This document shows, piece by piece, positions 24,485 through 36,719 of a stretch of 64,000 nucleotides of DNA. Each line of letters starts with the position of its first letter. Positions within the stretch are counted from its first letter, which is position 1. Source of the DNA: Sipunculus nudus. Taxonomy: Eukaryota; Annelida; Sipuncula; Golfingiida; Sipunculidae. The stretch lies in NCBI GenBank assembly GCA_026874595.1, contig CM049308.1:46135327-46199326 (forward strand), given 5' to 3'. The translations under genes were made by a program, and so were the position numbers. The notes beneath the pieces are model-generated. The model was not told where the DNA came from. It ran no database searches and worked only from the letters and a program-made list of their open reading frames with translations.

Positions 24485-25298
24485 TAGCCATACATCAGCC
24501 CACCAGACGGAACGATCTCTGGGGGGAGGAGAGTTAAGCAGGGGCCTCGATGTATAATAAAAGACGGAACTACAAATACCAATTTAAATTATTCGGTTTA
24601 TTGAATTTACACAGCAATCAAACATGTAATGGTGATGGTCGGAGCAGCTGTGTCATTAATCAAACATGTAATGTATCACGCCCTGGCTCAGCATTTTATC
24701 TATTTCTTCATTCGCTATCTTGCGCTGAGCCGGAGCCATCCGTCATGGAGGCAACCTGATAGGTCTTGTATCCCCTGTGTCTATCAAGCTTTATCAGATC
24801 CGTCCTCCCTAGCATTCCTCCTGGTACAGCAAAAACATCCGAATACTGTCAAAGCAATTGCATCAGTTGGGTGCGCTCCATAGCAGAAAGTTTATCTGAC
24901 GCATTTTCTAAAAGGCTCTGCATATGTTCTGGTAGACAAGCCGTAGATTCCTTTTTGTCATTTTTCCTTGCATCAATGACACATACCTTGGTAGTTGTGG
25001 ACCCTTATATGGCCTCCACTGTTTGAGCGCTGGCTACCTCTATTCCCCGTTTCAAGGTAACCGCTTCACTATTGAGATTCGTCACTCTTATCGGAACCTC
25101 ATTTGCCACGTCTACCAATGCCCTTGCTATGATTATATGATTATACCTGTATCCTCTGAAAAACATTTAGGTTCTATCATTTTGTTCCCTGTTGTAGCAC
25201 TTCTTTGAAACTCGGAACTGGCTAAATATCCTGTGATTAAAAGCTCCGAATTCGTAGGAATGACCATTTCATCCTTAACACAAACTGCAACATGACCA

Positions 25299-25639
25299 TC
25301 AATCCGAGGTGTATCGGAGCAAAGACGCCCCATGAGTAGACATCTTTAGGCGCCCTGCCACAACATCAATAACTGCTCTAGTGCCTTCTAGAAAGTCTAT
25401 CCCTAGGATGCCGTCCATTTCACACAGATCAGTAACCACTAGATTCCACTTGTAGATTCCAACTTGAACGTGTAGTTCGAACTCGACCTCCCCATATATT
25501 TGCATATCCATCCCCGTAGCTGTGCACAATCGGGTTTTTCCTGGCCGAAGAGTATGGCCACCAGACCAGCTGCACAACTGTTCAAACACATTCCCATTGA
25601 GCAAGCATGGGGTGATCCAGTGTCAACCAGCATTTTCAA
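25299..25639 (-). pseudogene. Retroviral-type aspartic protease, unit 2
   Basis: Identical copy of 22,331-22,671, offset 2,968 bp, with the same DTGS motif and the same internal frame change. Confidence 0.75.
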
Positions 25640-25847
25640 GGACAGATGTCCGATACGGACTGGTTAATAAAAACAACCTTTGTTACTTACATTGAGTTGG
25701 GCAGGTGACCTAATTTCTGATAGTTTGTTCAATTGGCCTGTGTTTCTGGCCGCAAACGCAAGCCATCCTGGTTAAACGCTTCTTCGTCAAGCACTTCTGC
25801 TCTCTCATGCTGCACCGCGCCGGTTTGGGCTGGCTGGTTTCTTTGGT

Positions 25848-26144
25848 TCAAAGGACACTGACGGGCAAAGTGCGTCTTATCCGAACAAATGAAACATCCG
25901 GCATCTCGCTGATGTCTCCTGCTCCTTGAAGCTTGTCCTGTCTGACCATCTGTCCTGCCTGCGGTATCGTTACAGTGTCCGGGGTAGATGTATTACATCG
26001 CACCACTGGCGAAACAAGCCCCGAAGGTTTGCGGATACCTCCGACTGCCGCAAGCGACTCAAACTCGACTGCCAAGTCGACAGCTGCATCTAGATCTTCT
26101 GAGTGCCCAAACTGGACATGTTTGGTAACATCTGGTCCACCCAA
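25848..26144 (-). pseudogene. Gag C-terminal part with zinc knuckle, unit 2
   Basis: Identical copy of 22,880-23,176. The CCHC knuckle is at 25,855-25,896. Confidence 0.7.
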
Positions 26145-26243
26145 CCCAAAGATGAACTAGACAACACATAGAGCATCCCTATTCACCTCAGATAACTGAT
26201 GATGAGCTTTACTAGCCAACCTGCGTAAAGCTGATGAAAATGT

Positions 26244-26837
26244 TTATGGGCTCTCGTCTCTCCGACGTTTCCGATAGCGGAAATCGTTTCTGTAAGAAGG
26301 TCGCCGCTGGGTCGGACAGTAGCAACGTGAAAGGACCGCCTTCAATGCCTCGAAACTTCCGAGTTCCTGTTCCGTCAGCCCTCCCAGGACTGTTTGTGCC
26401 TTACCCCGAAGGCTCATGGCTAGTTGTTGGTCTTTTTCTCTTTCTGACCAGCCATTCCACATCGCCACTGAAAGGAAATGTGACAAGAAGTCCTCCCATT
26501 CCCATACTGTATAATCAAAGAGGTCGGTTGTTTCTCCTCTCTGCTGGCACGTGGGCCCTTCTGCGGGGGCGGCCCACCATATGCAGTTAAACTCATCCGA
26601 GGTCCCTGGTAAGATGGCGGTGGCGCTTCCCTTCCGACCACGTTGCATGTTTTCACTATGCCTTGTATGCCCGAAGACGGGCCTTTGATCTCTCCCGGTC
26701 ATCAGAATATCCGCTTCCTGTGGGTATGGCGTAGAAACATGTGCGAGACGAGGACCGGAAGGAAAACAAACTTGTCTCCTCGTCACCTCTGCTCCAGGAC
26801 ACATCCGAACGAAGAGGCTTCTGGTCGGTTGGCTCAT
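26244..26837 (-). pseudogene. Gag capsid-like domain, unit 2
   Basis: Identical copy of 23,276-23,869. Confidence 0.7.
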
Positions 26838-26939
26838 ATCTGTGTACAGACTGGTGTCTCCCTGAAGGAGTCCGTCAGATGACTCTGCATACCTCTACGA
26901 AATATCCGAAAAAGGACTTCGGGGTTGCTGCTCATTCTG

Positions 26940-27452
26940 TCACAGATACGGAGAAAATAACTCTTCCCCAGAATCAGCACATTTTGCTCGTGCCTGGTCA
27001 CAGGCAATCTCTGAACGCCTTGGCGGTGTTAAATAACTGGGATCCGGACTGGAGAAAATACCTCCGTCTCTGGATTCAGCAGCCCTGTCGGGCATTAATC
27101 CGAATGAACTGTCCGGCATAGTCTTCTCAATATTATCAATCAAGGCTTCGTATTGTCCCCCATCGCTGTGCGGGCCCTCCCATCTCACGTTGCGTTCACT
27201 TATTGGCCGGTCTGACATGATGTCATCTGTATCTCCTGACAGCACCTCTCTGTACGAATCCTCTAAATCAGACTCGTTTTCGTTACTACCTATCGATGGT
27301 GGGGGTGAGGTAGGATGAACATTTCGGGGAGAAATGCCTTCATTTCCATCAGTTCTAGGGGCGGATAAAGCACTAGGAAGCACAGAGACTAAACCCCGCC
27401 TAAGTGTCCCAAACAAAGTACTATATGACTCGATGGGTGGTTTGGCTGCCAC
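26940..27452 (-). pseudogene. Gag N-terminal region, unit 2
   Basis: Identical copy of 23,972-24,484. Confidence 0.5.
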
Positions 27453-27626
27453 TAGCCATACATCAGCCCACCAGACGGAACGATCTCTGGGGGGAGGAGA
27501 GTTAAGCAGGGGCCTCGATGTATAATAAAAGACGGAACTACAAATACCAATTTAAATTATTCGGTTTATTGAATTTACACAGCAATCAAACATGTAATGG
27601 TGATGGTCGGAGCAGCTGTGTCATTA

Positions 27627-28510
27627 TACAACAGTCCTGTCTAAGCTGTATCCTACAATAAGAGGTTTACCTATTAATTACCCCCTAAATCCACGTAAAA
27701 CAGCCTTGTAAACTAGCCAACTCCGTCACGGAGAGCCAGTTACTACTGAAGAAAATGTATTCTTACCGCGTTAGCTCCGTCTTAACTTCAAATCATCAAT
27801 TAAAATTACGTCCGGTCCCTTCTATGTTCCGCACACCTCTCCCCGGTTTGTTAAAACTGCGCAATTCCTTAACACATGTCCAGCATTTTTAATATTAATC
27901 CACGTAGGGTAATTTAGTCAGATTTACATGTTATTACATTATAAAACCCACCCTGTATCAATCCGCGACAACCCGGTTACTTTTTTTCTGTCAATCATGC
28001 GTCGGCATATAGTCCCGCTTTTAAAGCGTATAAAAAGCTATTTATCTTTATCCAATCTTTTTACGTAATCTAAAATACGATTCTTACCAGAAATTAATAC
28101 TAATGTTACTAGCTTAATTTATAATGGGTGAAAGATGAACCATTAATTTTCATAGAAACTGACCATACCACGATAAACGGTCGCTTGTCAGACAAACCAC
28201 GAGAGCGGTACACGACTGCCGAGACAGGTTGGTCCATAAATGGGAGCAGGGGTGTTGGGTTGAAATCACCACATCAATAGCCCGTATTGAGAGAAAACCT
28301 GTATTATATTAACATAAATAAAAAGAAAGATGATGACCAATTAAGCCTTTTGCCTATATGGCCAAATAGCGAGCACGGAAGATGCACATATAACCATGTC
28401 CAAGGTGTTGCTCACCCTACCCTGTACATGGTTTTGACCTACACGCTTATCTCAGCCACGCTCCCCACTCAATGTACCCAGGAAGCACTCGCTAGTACCC
28501 GGCTTGTCTG
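27627..28510. other. Gene-free right part of the insert
   Basis: No ORF with motifs. By position upstream of gag on the minus strand it should include the 5' LTR and leader of the inserted element, but no second LTR is available to define its ends. Confidence 0.35.
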
Positions 28511-28521
28511 CATCAAAAACG

Positions 28522-29305
28522 TCACAATATCTTTGGGTTGTAGAAGGTATATTCCCTACCTTTTAGTTTAAGTCCAGCTTCTCTGAAACGTCCAAAGATT
28601 TCTCCTTGTCCTTCCAGGTGCTCATCAAACGAAGATGAGAACACAAATATATCGTCCAGGTATACGAGACATTTCTGCCGTTGTATGCCACAGAGTAAAA
28701 CGTCCATTGATCCTTGGAACGTGGAAGGAGAGTTACATAATCCGAACGGCATGGTATTGAATTTGAACAGTCCGCAAAAGGTAGTGAATGCGGTTTTCTC
28801 CTCGTCTTCTTCAGTGACAGGTTTCTGCCAATAACCAAATGATAAGTCCATGGTTGAGAAATATTGCGATCCTTTGAACGCATCAAGCATATCATCAATG
28901 CGCGAAAACAGGTACACATTTTTTTTTCGTAACAGAGTCCAGATGACGGTAATCCACACAGAAGCGCTCGGAGTTATCTTTCTTCTTTACATGTAAGATC
29001 AGAGCGCCCCAGGGGCTCTTTGGTGGCTTAATGATATCACGGTCAAGCATATTCTGTATATGTTCTAGTATCACCTCTCTCTGAGACATGGGAACACGGT
29101 ATGGTCTCTGTTTAATCGGAGCATGATCACCAGTGTTTATGTGATGTTCTACAAGGTCGGTTCGGCAAAAGTCAAGCCGTTCTGAGTAACATCTGGAAGT
29201 TTCACCTTGAGTCGGAGTCTCAATTGTTATTCCGGAACGTGCTCGGATCTCTATCATTTCCAGCAAATTCAGAGACCATTCACGTACAGGTGGGTTGTTT
29301 GACAA
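28522..29305 (-). pseudogene. Reverse transcriptase fingers and palm, element B
   Basis: Two minus frames form one RT. The first (29,305-28,895) has the N-terminal motifs HHINTGDHAPIKQRPYRVP, SPWGALILHVKKKD and RFCVDYRHLDSVT. The second (28,959-28,522) has FSTMDLSFGYWQ (first catalytic Asp), MPFGLCNSPSTFQ and LVYLDDIFVFS with the catalytic YLDD at residues 100-103. The frame changes at a T-run near 28,920. The end at 28,522 falls just before the region that resumes at 21,366, placing the insert in the RT thumb. Confidence 0.82.
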
Positions 29306-29342
29306 CCTGACTTTTTCTCCTTGCCAGATAACACACTGATCG

Positions 29343-29629
29343 TAAAAGTTTTTTTAACATTCCAACAGAATAAAATAAGTCAGTTCCTACCAGGCAGTCG
29401 TATGGGAAATTTTGGCTACCTGGGCGTTGCGTATGACTTTAGGACCAGCGATTAAGAATTCAATCGACACCTGTCCTATAATGTTTATTTGGTCCCCGAT
29501 AGCTGACACAATGGGCCTAAACGCGGCGGGGAGAATTTCTGCGACACCCATTTCAGTAGGCAATATGTGATTTACTATGGTTATTCCCGCACTAGTATCT
29601 ACAAGAACAGTAACGGGCACTCCATTCAC
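29343..29629 (-). pseudogene. Aspartic protease, element B
   Basis: An 80-codon frame with VLVDTSAGITIV at residues 8-19. The usual Asp-Thr-Gly-Ala catalytic triplet reads Asp-Thr-Ser-Ala, so the conserved glycine is lost and activity is doubtful. A GTDLF motif of the flap-distal part follows in another frame near 29,370. It lies between gag and RT as usual in Ty3/gypsy. Confidence 0.65.
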
Positions 29630-30021
29630 TTTTCCGGGGACCCTATGCGACCTAACGGGCGGGGAACATACCGTAACATGCGCGGCAGGCGGACGGTTCT
29701 AGTTTATAACTGAACTTGACAGACTCACTGAGTTGGCTCTGAGCTGGCATCTTGAATTGCAATTGACATTCAGCTGTTGATTGATTTTTCATACCGAAAT
29801 TTATACCGGTAACGTCCTCTGCGGTTGTAAAACAAGCGTTTGAACCATTAGGCTCTTCACTTAACCGATTTCTAGTACTATATTCGGTAAATCCGTAGCT
29901 TTCATCACGAATACAGGCAACAATATTTGGAGGATTTCCGACAGAAGCCCCTTCACCTCCAATGAAAGAGGCGTAAGTTAGTTTTTTGGAGTGTCACTGC
30001 GGCCGTGTTTCTCTTCACATC

Positions 30022-30799
30022 GTGGCTCGGTGTGTCCTACGCGTCTGCACCAGTTGCAGATAGGCTGCCCGTCTGTAGTCCTGAGCCCATCTGTACGGCG
30101 CTTTGGTGCTTGCCTGAATTTATCAGCAGTAGGCCGAGATGAGCGGTTATATCTCACTGGTTGCTTTTGGACGATTTAACTTGCCAGTTGGTCTAACTTT
30201 TCAGTTAGTGAATTAAACAGAGTGTTTATATTACTCACAACTGCAGCCTCGCCCTGTACGCTTTTGCAAGGGATGGGTCCGCGTATAAATTGTTCGTGAC
30301 ATTCATCGCTTTTAGCCACGCGGAAAGCTTTTTCGAATGACATTGGGTCCGCTAGCATCATATATCTACGTAATTCCGGGCGCGGTCCTTGCAGGAAGTG
30401 TTCGCGTTTAAAATTATCTTGCACGTCTTTGTGCAATCCTGCGTGTGCACAACAAGCGAGGGACAGAAAGACTTGACTGAAATCGTCTACTGACTCACCA
30501 GGCAGCTGTTATCTCTGGAACAGTTCTGCATAGTGTAACCTTTGCAACTCCTCCGGCATAAACCTATTGAATAAGGCAGCGCATTGTTCACCGTAATTTT
30601 GCTTTATACTATCCTATAAGTCCTCATATGCATCGGCCGCACGTCCTCGAAGAAATGCTGTCAGTACGTCCAGTTTCCGAAACTCGTCCAAGGTATTGGC
30701 TTCGGCTATACGGTCGAATGACTTGAGCCAGGGGTCGATATCTTCTTTTGGTTCTCCATGGAACCGCGCTGGCGTGACGAGTCCACCAACCTGGGCCAT
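30022..30799 (-). pseudogene. Gag of element B
   Basis: The frame at 30,799-30,614 opens with MAQVGGLVTPARFHGEP and WLKSFDRIAEAN, the start of a retrotransposon Gag capsid domain. A frame at 30,436-30,176 has the C-terminal capsid region (HFLQGPRPELRRYMML, FRVAKSDE). A CCHC zinc knuckle (CNWCRRVGHTEPRC) follows at about 30,022-30,065. Several stops and frame changes separate the parts. The ATG at 30,799 is a plausible gag start, close to the LTR remnant. Confidence 0.75.
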
Positions 30800-30837
30800 T
30801 TGATTTGATTCGCTTACTTAGATAATACCATGTTGAG

Positions 30838-31198
30838 TTTAATCTATCAACTGAAAAGTGATTAATAACTGGAAAATGAAATATGGTAAGGTATCTTGGC
30901 ATATATGTACATAAAGAGAACCAAGAGGCCCACTTGATAATCTATCATTCTAAGAAAAATAAATTAGGAACTGCTTGCAATTGAAGAAATATACTTGGAC
31001 AGAAAACACCCTATATACATCCATATGGGAAATTGAGCGTGGGTGTTAAGGGGTCACCGGGAGCTATCTTTGTCAGCGCACAGGCGCTGGGCTGGTGGCA
31101 TCACCTAGCCGCTAACGTAATCGGCCGGTGCGACAGGGACAAGAGCTAATGGATAACGGCTGGACGACAAGTGTACGCCTAGTTTGTACTCTGTGACA
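30838..31198 (-). repeat. Partial 5' LTR of element B
   Basis: It matches the U3-side half of the LTRs at 11,494 and 17,721 up to the terminal TGTCACAGAG on the minus strand. The U5 side and primer-binding site are absent: LTR sequence joins directly to the gag leader at about 30,838, so an internal deletion has occurred. Confidence 0.75.
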
Positions 31199-31204
31199 AT
31201 ATAG

Positions 31205-33455
31205 TATATATATAGATATAGTTTATCTTCATTCAATGTTCTTTCACAGAATTCTTACTTTTTAATAAGTCTCGTATTATTATGTTAGCGTTAACGTAAC
31301 AGTTAATTTTGGTTACTTTTATCTAATTGTACCCGTCGTGGCTCCGGAGCTCAGATGTTGGATGCCCATTTGCACAGCATGAGAGTTTACCTTATATAGG
31401 TTTGTGGCTCAAGACTGTCTTTGTTGTCTTTTGTATCTAAGATGACAGTCATGCTTGTGGTGTTCAGTAAATCAGTACATCAGTGTAAGAGTGATTTTCT
31501 CTGTAATGACCCAAGTGCTTCCCGTGTCATACACAGCAATGGATGGTTTCTGTGCGAACTATATAAAGCCAGCAGGCTAGTGACAGGCAGAAAAAGATCA
31601 CATAAATCTAAGATTACCTAAATAGAGAAATACAGCTATTCAAAGTAAAATTTACATAAATTGTACAACAAATAACATCCTAATAATTCTGTTTCCTACT
31701 AATTCACTAAGAATATCAGCAGAAAATGTTGTACTGCCTCTGTTTTGGTTCAGAGACTGCCTTGGATCTGCCTGTTGTCAGGGAAAGCCTGGGCCAGCTT
31801 CTGTTTATATAAGTAATGACCAGTGGTGCTAATTGGAGAAGAGTACTTCACTTGGCAGTACTGGTTTCAACCGGAAGATAACCAACTGAACTACATAGAC
31901 TAGCTATCTGGTCTTTGATGATGGTCATGGATAAAAAGAAACACAGTCGGTCTTCTTCCGGGCATTAATCTGCTACTGTTAAGGGCTACAGCAATGATCA
32001 GACCCAACATTATCATGATAACTGGCTAATTTGTTTTTGAAAGGTGACAAGAATTGGAATGGAAAACTCTTACTGACTGGAGAAGAGACTTATGACTAGT
32101 TTTCTTATCAAGATTATAAATGGTCTAGCAGCATTATCTGAAGAATATCTTTAAAATACCAACAAAGACTCTACACTCAAAGGCAATAATTAATGTACTT
32201 ACCCCCGATACTGAAACATGAACATTCTGCTATTTCATAAAGAGATATAGACTGGAACCAGCTACGATAAGAAATTATCATCACGGAAACAAATGAACAG
32301 TTTGAAGCAGCCTATCATGACTTCCGATAATTCAAAATAATATTCAAGCCCACCACCTACCCAGGAAGATTATTGCTGAGCAATGAGAAACCTTCCAGTA
32401 CCAACAGATACAGACATTAAAAACTATATCTCTTCAGGAACAGTTATATATTCATTATACACATGAGCCCCGGACAAGTTTATTGTTCCTCATATTTGAG
32501 ATTTCTGCTACACTTGATTCAAAAAATTTATCACACAATGATCAAATATTATTCTAATTTTGCCAAGTACTGTTGTAGTCATCCTAGTCTGATGATGCAG
32601 ATAAATCCCATTTTCTATGTACTGAGCTGTTCTTATCATATTGTGGTTCTTTGTAGTTGAAGATTTATGTGATAAAGCACGGAAAATAAGGCATTTATTT
32701 TAAATTTGCCACTTTTTTGCCAGGGGTTGCCAATGCCGGCCTTGCCTGGCAGTGGCAGTTACCGCCGTGGCCTTTGTCGCCTATGCATTTACTGCCATCC
32801 TTGGGGTTCACTCATAATTAGTTGTATAAAAGTGTTATTCTTTTTACTATTTATTTACTTTGATCATTCTGTAACTTGTATGGTCAACCTTTCAGGACAA
32901 GTGTACAGCCCTGTGCAGTGCCACTTCAGTATGATGACATGACCATGATCTTCAAGTTGCCCCCTGGACCGATGCAGCCTCTTTAATCGTCCCCTGGCTG
33001 TAGCAGTTTAGCTTATTTTATGTGAACCCCAGTCACTCAGTTTATTATTACGAAAATTAATATTCAACCCGATCTTGATGAAACATTTAAATTAAACATA
33101 ATACATTATAACAAAGTAAACTGACCATAACGTACGTACTAGTAGGCCCATGCCTTATTTCTTGCCGGAAATCGAAGATTTCTACAAACATATTGGTCAT
33201 TTGTGTATGTCTGTTTGTCACGTTGTGTTTGTGTGTTTGTCCCCACTCTACTGGCGACAATTTTGCAGCTATCGATCTGACACTTGCAACAGTCGTGGAA
33301 GCCTATTGTTTTTGGTCAATATATGTCAATGATCAAAGTCATCTAAAAATGTCGAAAATTTAATTTTCGTCATCACTTCGTCAATATTGGTTCAATAAAA
33401 TAAATCGAACGAAATTATGATTAAAATTGTTACAGAAAGGTATTTGGTAAATTAT
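31205..33455. other. Gene-free unique sequence
   Basis: No motif-bearing ORF, repeat family or RNA gene recognised. Short plus-strand ORFs (for example 31,421-31,621 and 32,463-32,660) show nothing to support them. Confidence 0.55.
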
Positions 33456-33790
33456 CGAGATCTATATTTGAATTGTATATGAATAGAAAAAATGTGTATT
33501 TTGATTGATGAATACAGATATGATTTTTACGCGAGAGATGTTGGTTTACGACAAGGTTATTATCTATCTCCGCTGCTTTTTGCGTTGTTTGTGAGAGATT
33601 TAAACTGTAGGCTTACCGCAAAAATGTAAAGGTTCAAAACTGTTAAATAATTTCAGACTTTATCTCTATCAGCCCGCGACATCCTTGTAATGCAAAACAT
33701 TCATGTTCTTCTTTATGCAGGCGATACAGTGATCTCAGCTGAAACTGACAAGCAACTGCAAAAGGCATTTAATATTTTGTATACCTGCAG
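33456..33790 (+). pseudogene. LINE reverse-transcriptase fragment
   Basis: Read across small breaks on the plus strand, this shows non-LTR RT motifs: GLRQGYYLSPLLFALFVRDL at about 33,541-33,600, which matches the G.RQG..LSP.LF...I.DL block. After a frame change, VLLYAGDTVISAE (about 33,707-33,745) matches the catalytic LLYADDT block with one of the two Asp residues changed to Gly. Stops and frame changes in under 350 bp mark it as a dead fragment. The clade is not resolved; the rest of the LINE was not found. Confidence 0.72.
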
Positions 33791-35250
33791 AGGGGCCCCC
33801 GGGAATCGCACGGGAAAATAGCAGTTATTTGCTACCACAAAAAGTGTCAAGACTGCCGCCAGGGGGAGTGGACATGAGAGCGGGCATACAGAGGTTCCCC
33901 TATGAATCGTACGCGCAAATAGCACCTATTTGCTACCCTAAGAACTTAAGTGGGGGTAAAAATTCTCTGATGAACAGTGATGAACATGCCAAATTTCAGA
34001 CCAAAACCTTAACCCACTCCGGAGATAATTTTCACCCAAAGCACATGTATGGATGGATGCCACGGGTACAAGATGGAGGAGTCCAAGATCTATGTATATG
34101 CACCATTTTATGCCAATACTTGGAATCACTCCTGAGAAAAGGGAATTAATTTATTCTATTAAAACGGAAAGTTGAGTGGCGCGACCTGTCTTGTTTATGA
34201 GAAAACTTTCCAAGATGGATGAACATGCCAAATTTCAGACTAATATCTAACCCCCAGCAAGGTGAAACTAAACTGAACTTAAGAGCCCTGACAGTTTCCA
34301 GGGCTACAGGCATCCATTAGGTGTCAACATTCAGCCTTGGGGGCATGGCACCCATGAAGTGATCACATGCAGCCTTAAGGAAAAGGGAGCTGAACTGATC
34401 TTATGACCCCTAGGAAACTCTGTGCACTCATTAAACTTTTGACCTGTAAGAGGCTGCACTGAGTGAACTCTTGACCTATATCTATAGCTGCACTGAGTGA
34501 ACTCTTGACCTGTTGTGAAATCTGATACAGTTTTATAGATACAGACACAATTTTGGCCTGTTGGTAAATCTGTTTACACATACTGAAAGACTTTAGCTGA
34601 AATGATTTTTTTTTCAAACTGACATATAAGACTTTTATCAAAATGTTTAGAATAATGAAAAATGCAGCTCCTGCTGTTCCTGAAAAATTATGGGTTAATG
34701 TGTCAAGATAAACGATGACCTCCGCACAAGAAAGGTTGATGCAGGTGGCGCCACCAATACCTAAATTTCAGATATGACTCATTTGACAAACATTAGCATA
34801 AAATTTGGTGATGATAGCTCCAGCCGTTTCTGAGATGGTAATTTTAGTATGCTTTTTATGACAGATGAAAAAGTTCAACTTCCTGTAATTAACTCAGCCA
34901 AAAATCACCGAACAAGGGCCATTCGAACGAAATTGAGAGGGACTGTTCTGGGAATAATTTCTGTGAAATATTGGACAATTTGGCTGAACAGTTTCGGAGA
35001 AAAAAATTGTAAAATATTTTGTAGCTTTTCTACTATAAAATCTAAGAAAATGCAGTTAGCCAATTTTAATGTACTGTTGCGGAACCTAATATCAACAGAT
35101 CACGCAGTTGATTACAAATTCTGTTATGGAGATAAAAAAAAATGATTCTGTAACACTAGGCAGCGTGAAATGTCTAGGGGAATGAATAAAGAATTCAGTG
35201 TTTTTTTTCTTTAAAATAATTTATTTTTTTTATTCTTAAAATAATTTATT
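33791..35250. other. Gene-free stretch with short dispersed repeats
   Basis: The phrase GATGAACATGCCAAATTTCAGAC occurs at about 33,979 and 34,220, and a GCAAATAGC..TATTTGCTACC phrase occurs twice at 33,810-33,950. This looks like an old repeat, not a gene. Confidence 0.5.
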
Positions 35251-35254
35251 CTAA

Positions 35255-35926
35255 AAAAAACTAACATTACAATACACTAAATCAATACAATTTCACAGTA
35301 TAACAACAGTACAACAGCAATTCAATACAATTACACAGTATTAAAAATAAAGTGTACAGTACCTGGATGCCACCTCTTTCATAGCGACAAGTCCTTTAAA
35401 ATGTATAATCCAGATGAAAAGTTCACATAAATCTTCTCAGAGAATAACAGTCCAGTTCAATTTGTTGTAATCCAAAAGTGAAGTTCTGAAGGTGATTCCA
35501 AAGGCAAAATGAAGACTAATTAAAATCCTATACAAATTCGAAGAAGTTCTATAAATGCTGCAGTTATCGGAAAGGCCCACAAACTCACTCGCACTCTTCC
35601 GTGTACGCTGGAATATTTCTCTCTCCTCTCTCCTCTAAAACACATCCCCCTATTTATAACTTTTCATACGAAAATTCTAGAAAATTCTATTTCACCAACA
35701 ATCCAAAAGAACCTAACATAAAACACACGCCCAAAGAACATCACAAGACACGCGCCCAAAGAGCGCGACCAGCCAAGAAAGTTCCAGATTAGTGTGGTCG
35801 CTGTATTTCTACATACCGCGAGAGTTCAGCAGGTGCGGTTATTTATAGCAGCGCACAGGTTTTGGGACTGACACGAAACTGAATGCCTATAGACACATGT
35901 ACCACTGTAAAAGAGAAATCTGTAAA
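35255..35926 (-). repeat. 3' LTR region of Gmr1-like gypsy element C
   Basis: It lies downstream (minus strand) of RNase H and is preceded by a polypurine tract (35,927-35,940, minus strand ACAGGAGGGGAAGT). Part of it recurs as isolated fragments at 1,300-1,645 and 48,940-49,285. The ends are not sharp: a T-rich tract lies at 35,200-35,260 and no TG...CA pair is clear. Confidence 0.65.
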
Positions 35927-36031
35927 ACTTCCCCTCCTGTAAGAATTGCGATCACAGTCACTTAATTGTTACAATATTTTAAAAAAATCATCCTATTTAT
36001 AACATTTACAACATCCGCTTACAACATTTCA

Positions 36032-36711
36032 TTAACATCTTGATAAGCAGTCAGCAAGTACATTGTCTTTCCCTTTAATGTGTCTGATTTCAAGATTGTA
36101 ATCCTGCAAAAACAAACTCCATCTCAACAATCTTTGATTTTTACACTTCAACTTGTTCATGAACGTGAGGGGATTGTGATCACTGAAGACATTGATAGGC
36201 TTGACTGATGAAGTAACATAAACTTCAAAATGTTGCAATGCCAAAATCAAAGCCAAACATTCTTTTTCAATAGTGGAGTAGTTTTACTGGTTTGCATTAA
36301 ACTTTCTTAAAAAATTACAAATTGGATGATCTATGCCATCACTGCCTCTTGTAACAACACAGCACCAGCAGCAGTATCACTAGCAACTACAGCTTACTTA
36401 AAAGGTACAGAAAAGTCTGGAGCTACCTAAACTGGTAAACTTTGCAGAATTGCTTTCAAATTCTGAAATGCATTTTCACACTGAACATTCGATACAAACT
36501 CTTGTTTCTTCTTAAACAAATTAGTCAAAGGTTCAGCTACAGCAGAAAAATTTGGACAAAACAACCTGTAGTATCGAACCATACCAAGAAAACGCATTAT
36601 TTGCTTTTTTTCTGGTCTAGGAAATGAAGAAAGGGACTTATTATAGCAACAACATGTTATACTTGACCCTGCCCTACAATATGACCCAAAAATGTTACTT
36701 GTGCATGACAA
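36032..36711 (-). pseudogene. RNase H and RT connection, element C
   Basis: The frame 36,711-36,427 gives the connection region (MRFLGMVRYYRLFCPNFSAVAEPLTNLF). After decayed sequence, the frame 36,256-36,032 gives ALILALQHFEVYV, FSDHNPLTFMNKL, LRWSLFLQDYNLEI and the ending KGKDNVLADCLSR. These are the RNase H motifs of Ty3/gypsy. No integrase follows; the LTR comes next. This places RNase H at the end of pol. Confidence 0.82.
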
Positions 36712-36719
36712 AACTCAGA

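Larger units (their letters stand above)
21691..24658 (-). repeat. Tandem duplication, unit 1 (2,968 bp)
   Basis: Every base I compared is identical to 24,659-27,626, and all ORFs translate identically. The junction lies in the repeated string ATCAAACATGTAATG, which is present at 21,691, 24,659 and 27,585. Confidence 0.93.
24659..27626 (-). repeat. Tandem duplication, unit 2 (2,968 bp)
   Basis: Second unit, offset 2,968 bp from the first. It ends ...GTGTCATTA before unique sequence at 27,627. Perfect identity means either a very recent duplication or an assembly artefact. Confidence 0.93.
21420..28510 (-). mobile_element. Second gypsy-type element inserted in element B, internally duplicated
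   Basis: About 7.1 kb interrupts element B inside RT. It carries gag and protease of a different family on the minus strand, in two tandem copies (21,691-24,658 and 24,659-27,626). On the left is a diverged version of the pre-gag leader (21,488-21,690), on the right a unique gene-free part (27,627-28,510) that should hold the 5' LTR. No RT, RNase H or integrase of this family is present. Exact insert edges are uncertain by tens of bases. Confidence 0.6.
17721..31198 (-). mobile_element. Chromodomain Ty3/gypsy element B, split by an insertion
   Basis: Read on the minus strand: partial 5' LTR (31,198-30,838), gag, protease, RT with YLDD (to 28,522), an unrelated insert (about 28,510-21,420), then RT connection, RNase H, integrase, chromodomain and 3' LTR (18,508-17,721). 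The RT fragment right of the insert ends a few residues before the fragment left of it resumes. The hexamer ATATAG lies immediately outside both ends (17,715-17,720 and 31,199-31,204), as expected for one insertion event. The flanks are TA-rich, so a chance match is possible. All ORFs are broken. Confidence 0.72.

Noticed and set aside
23972..24557. Plus-strand ORFs opposite gag in the duplicated insert
   Set aside because: Shadow frames of the minus-strand gag and protease; no motifs.
34849..35145. 98-codon plus-strand ORF
   Set aside because: Low-complexity AT-rich translation without a domain, in a gene-free region.
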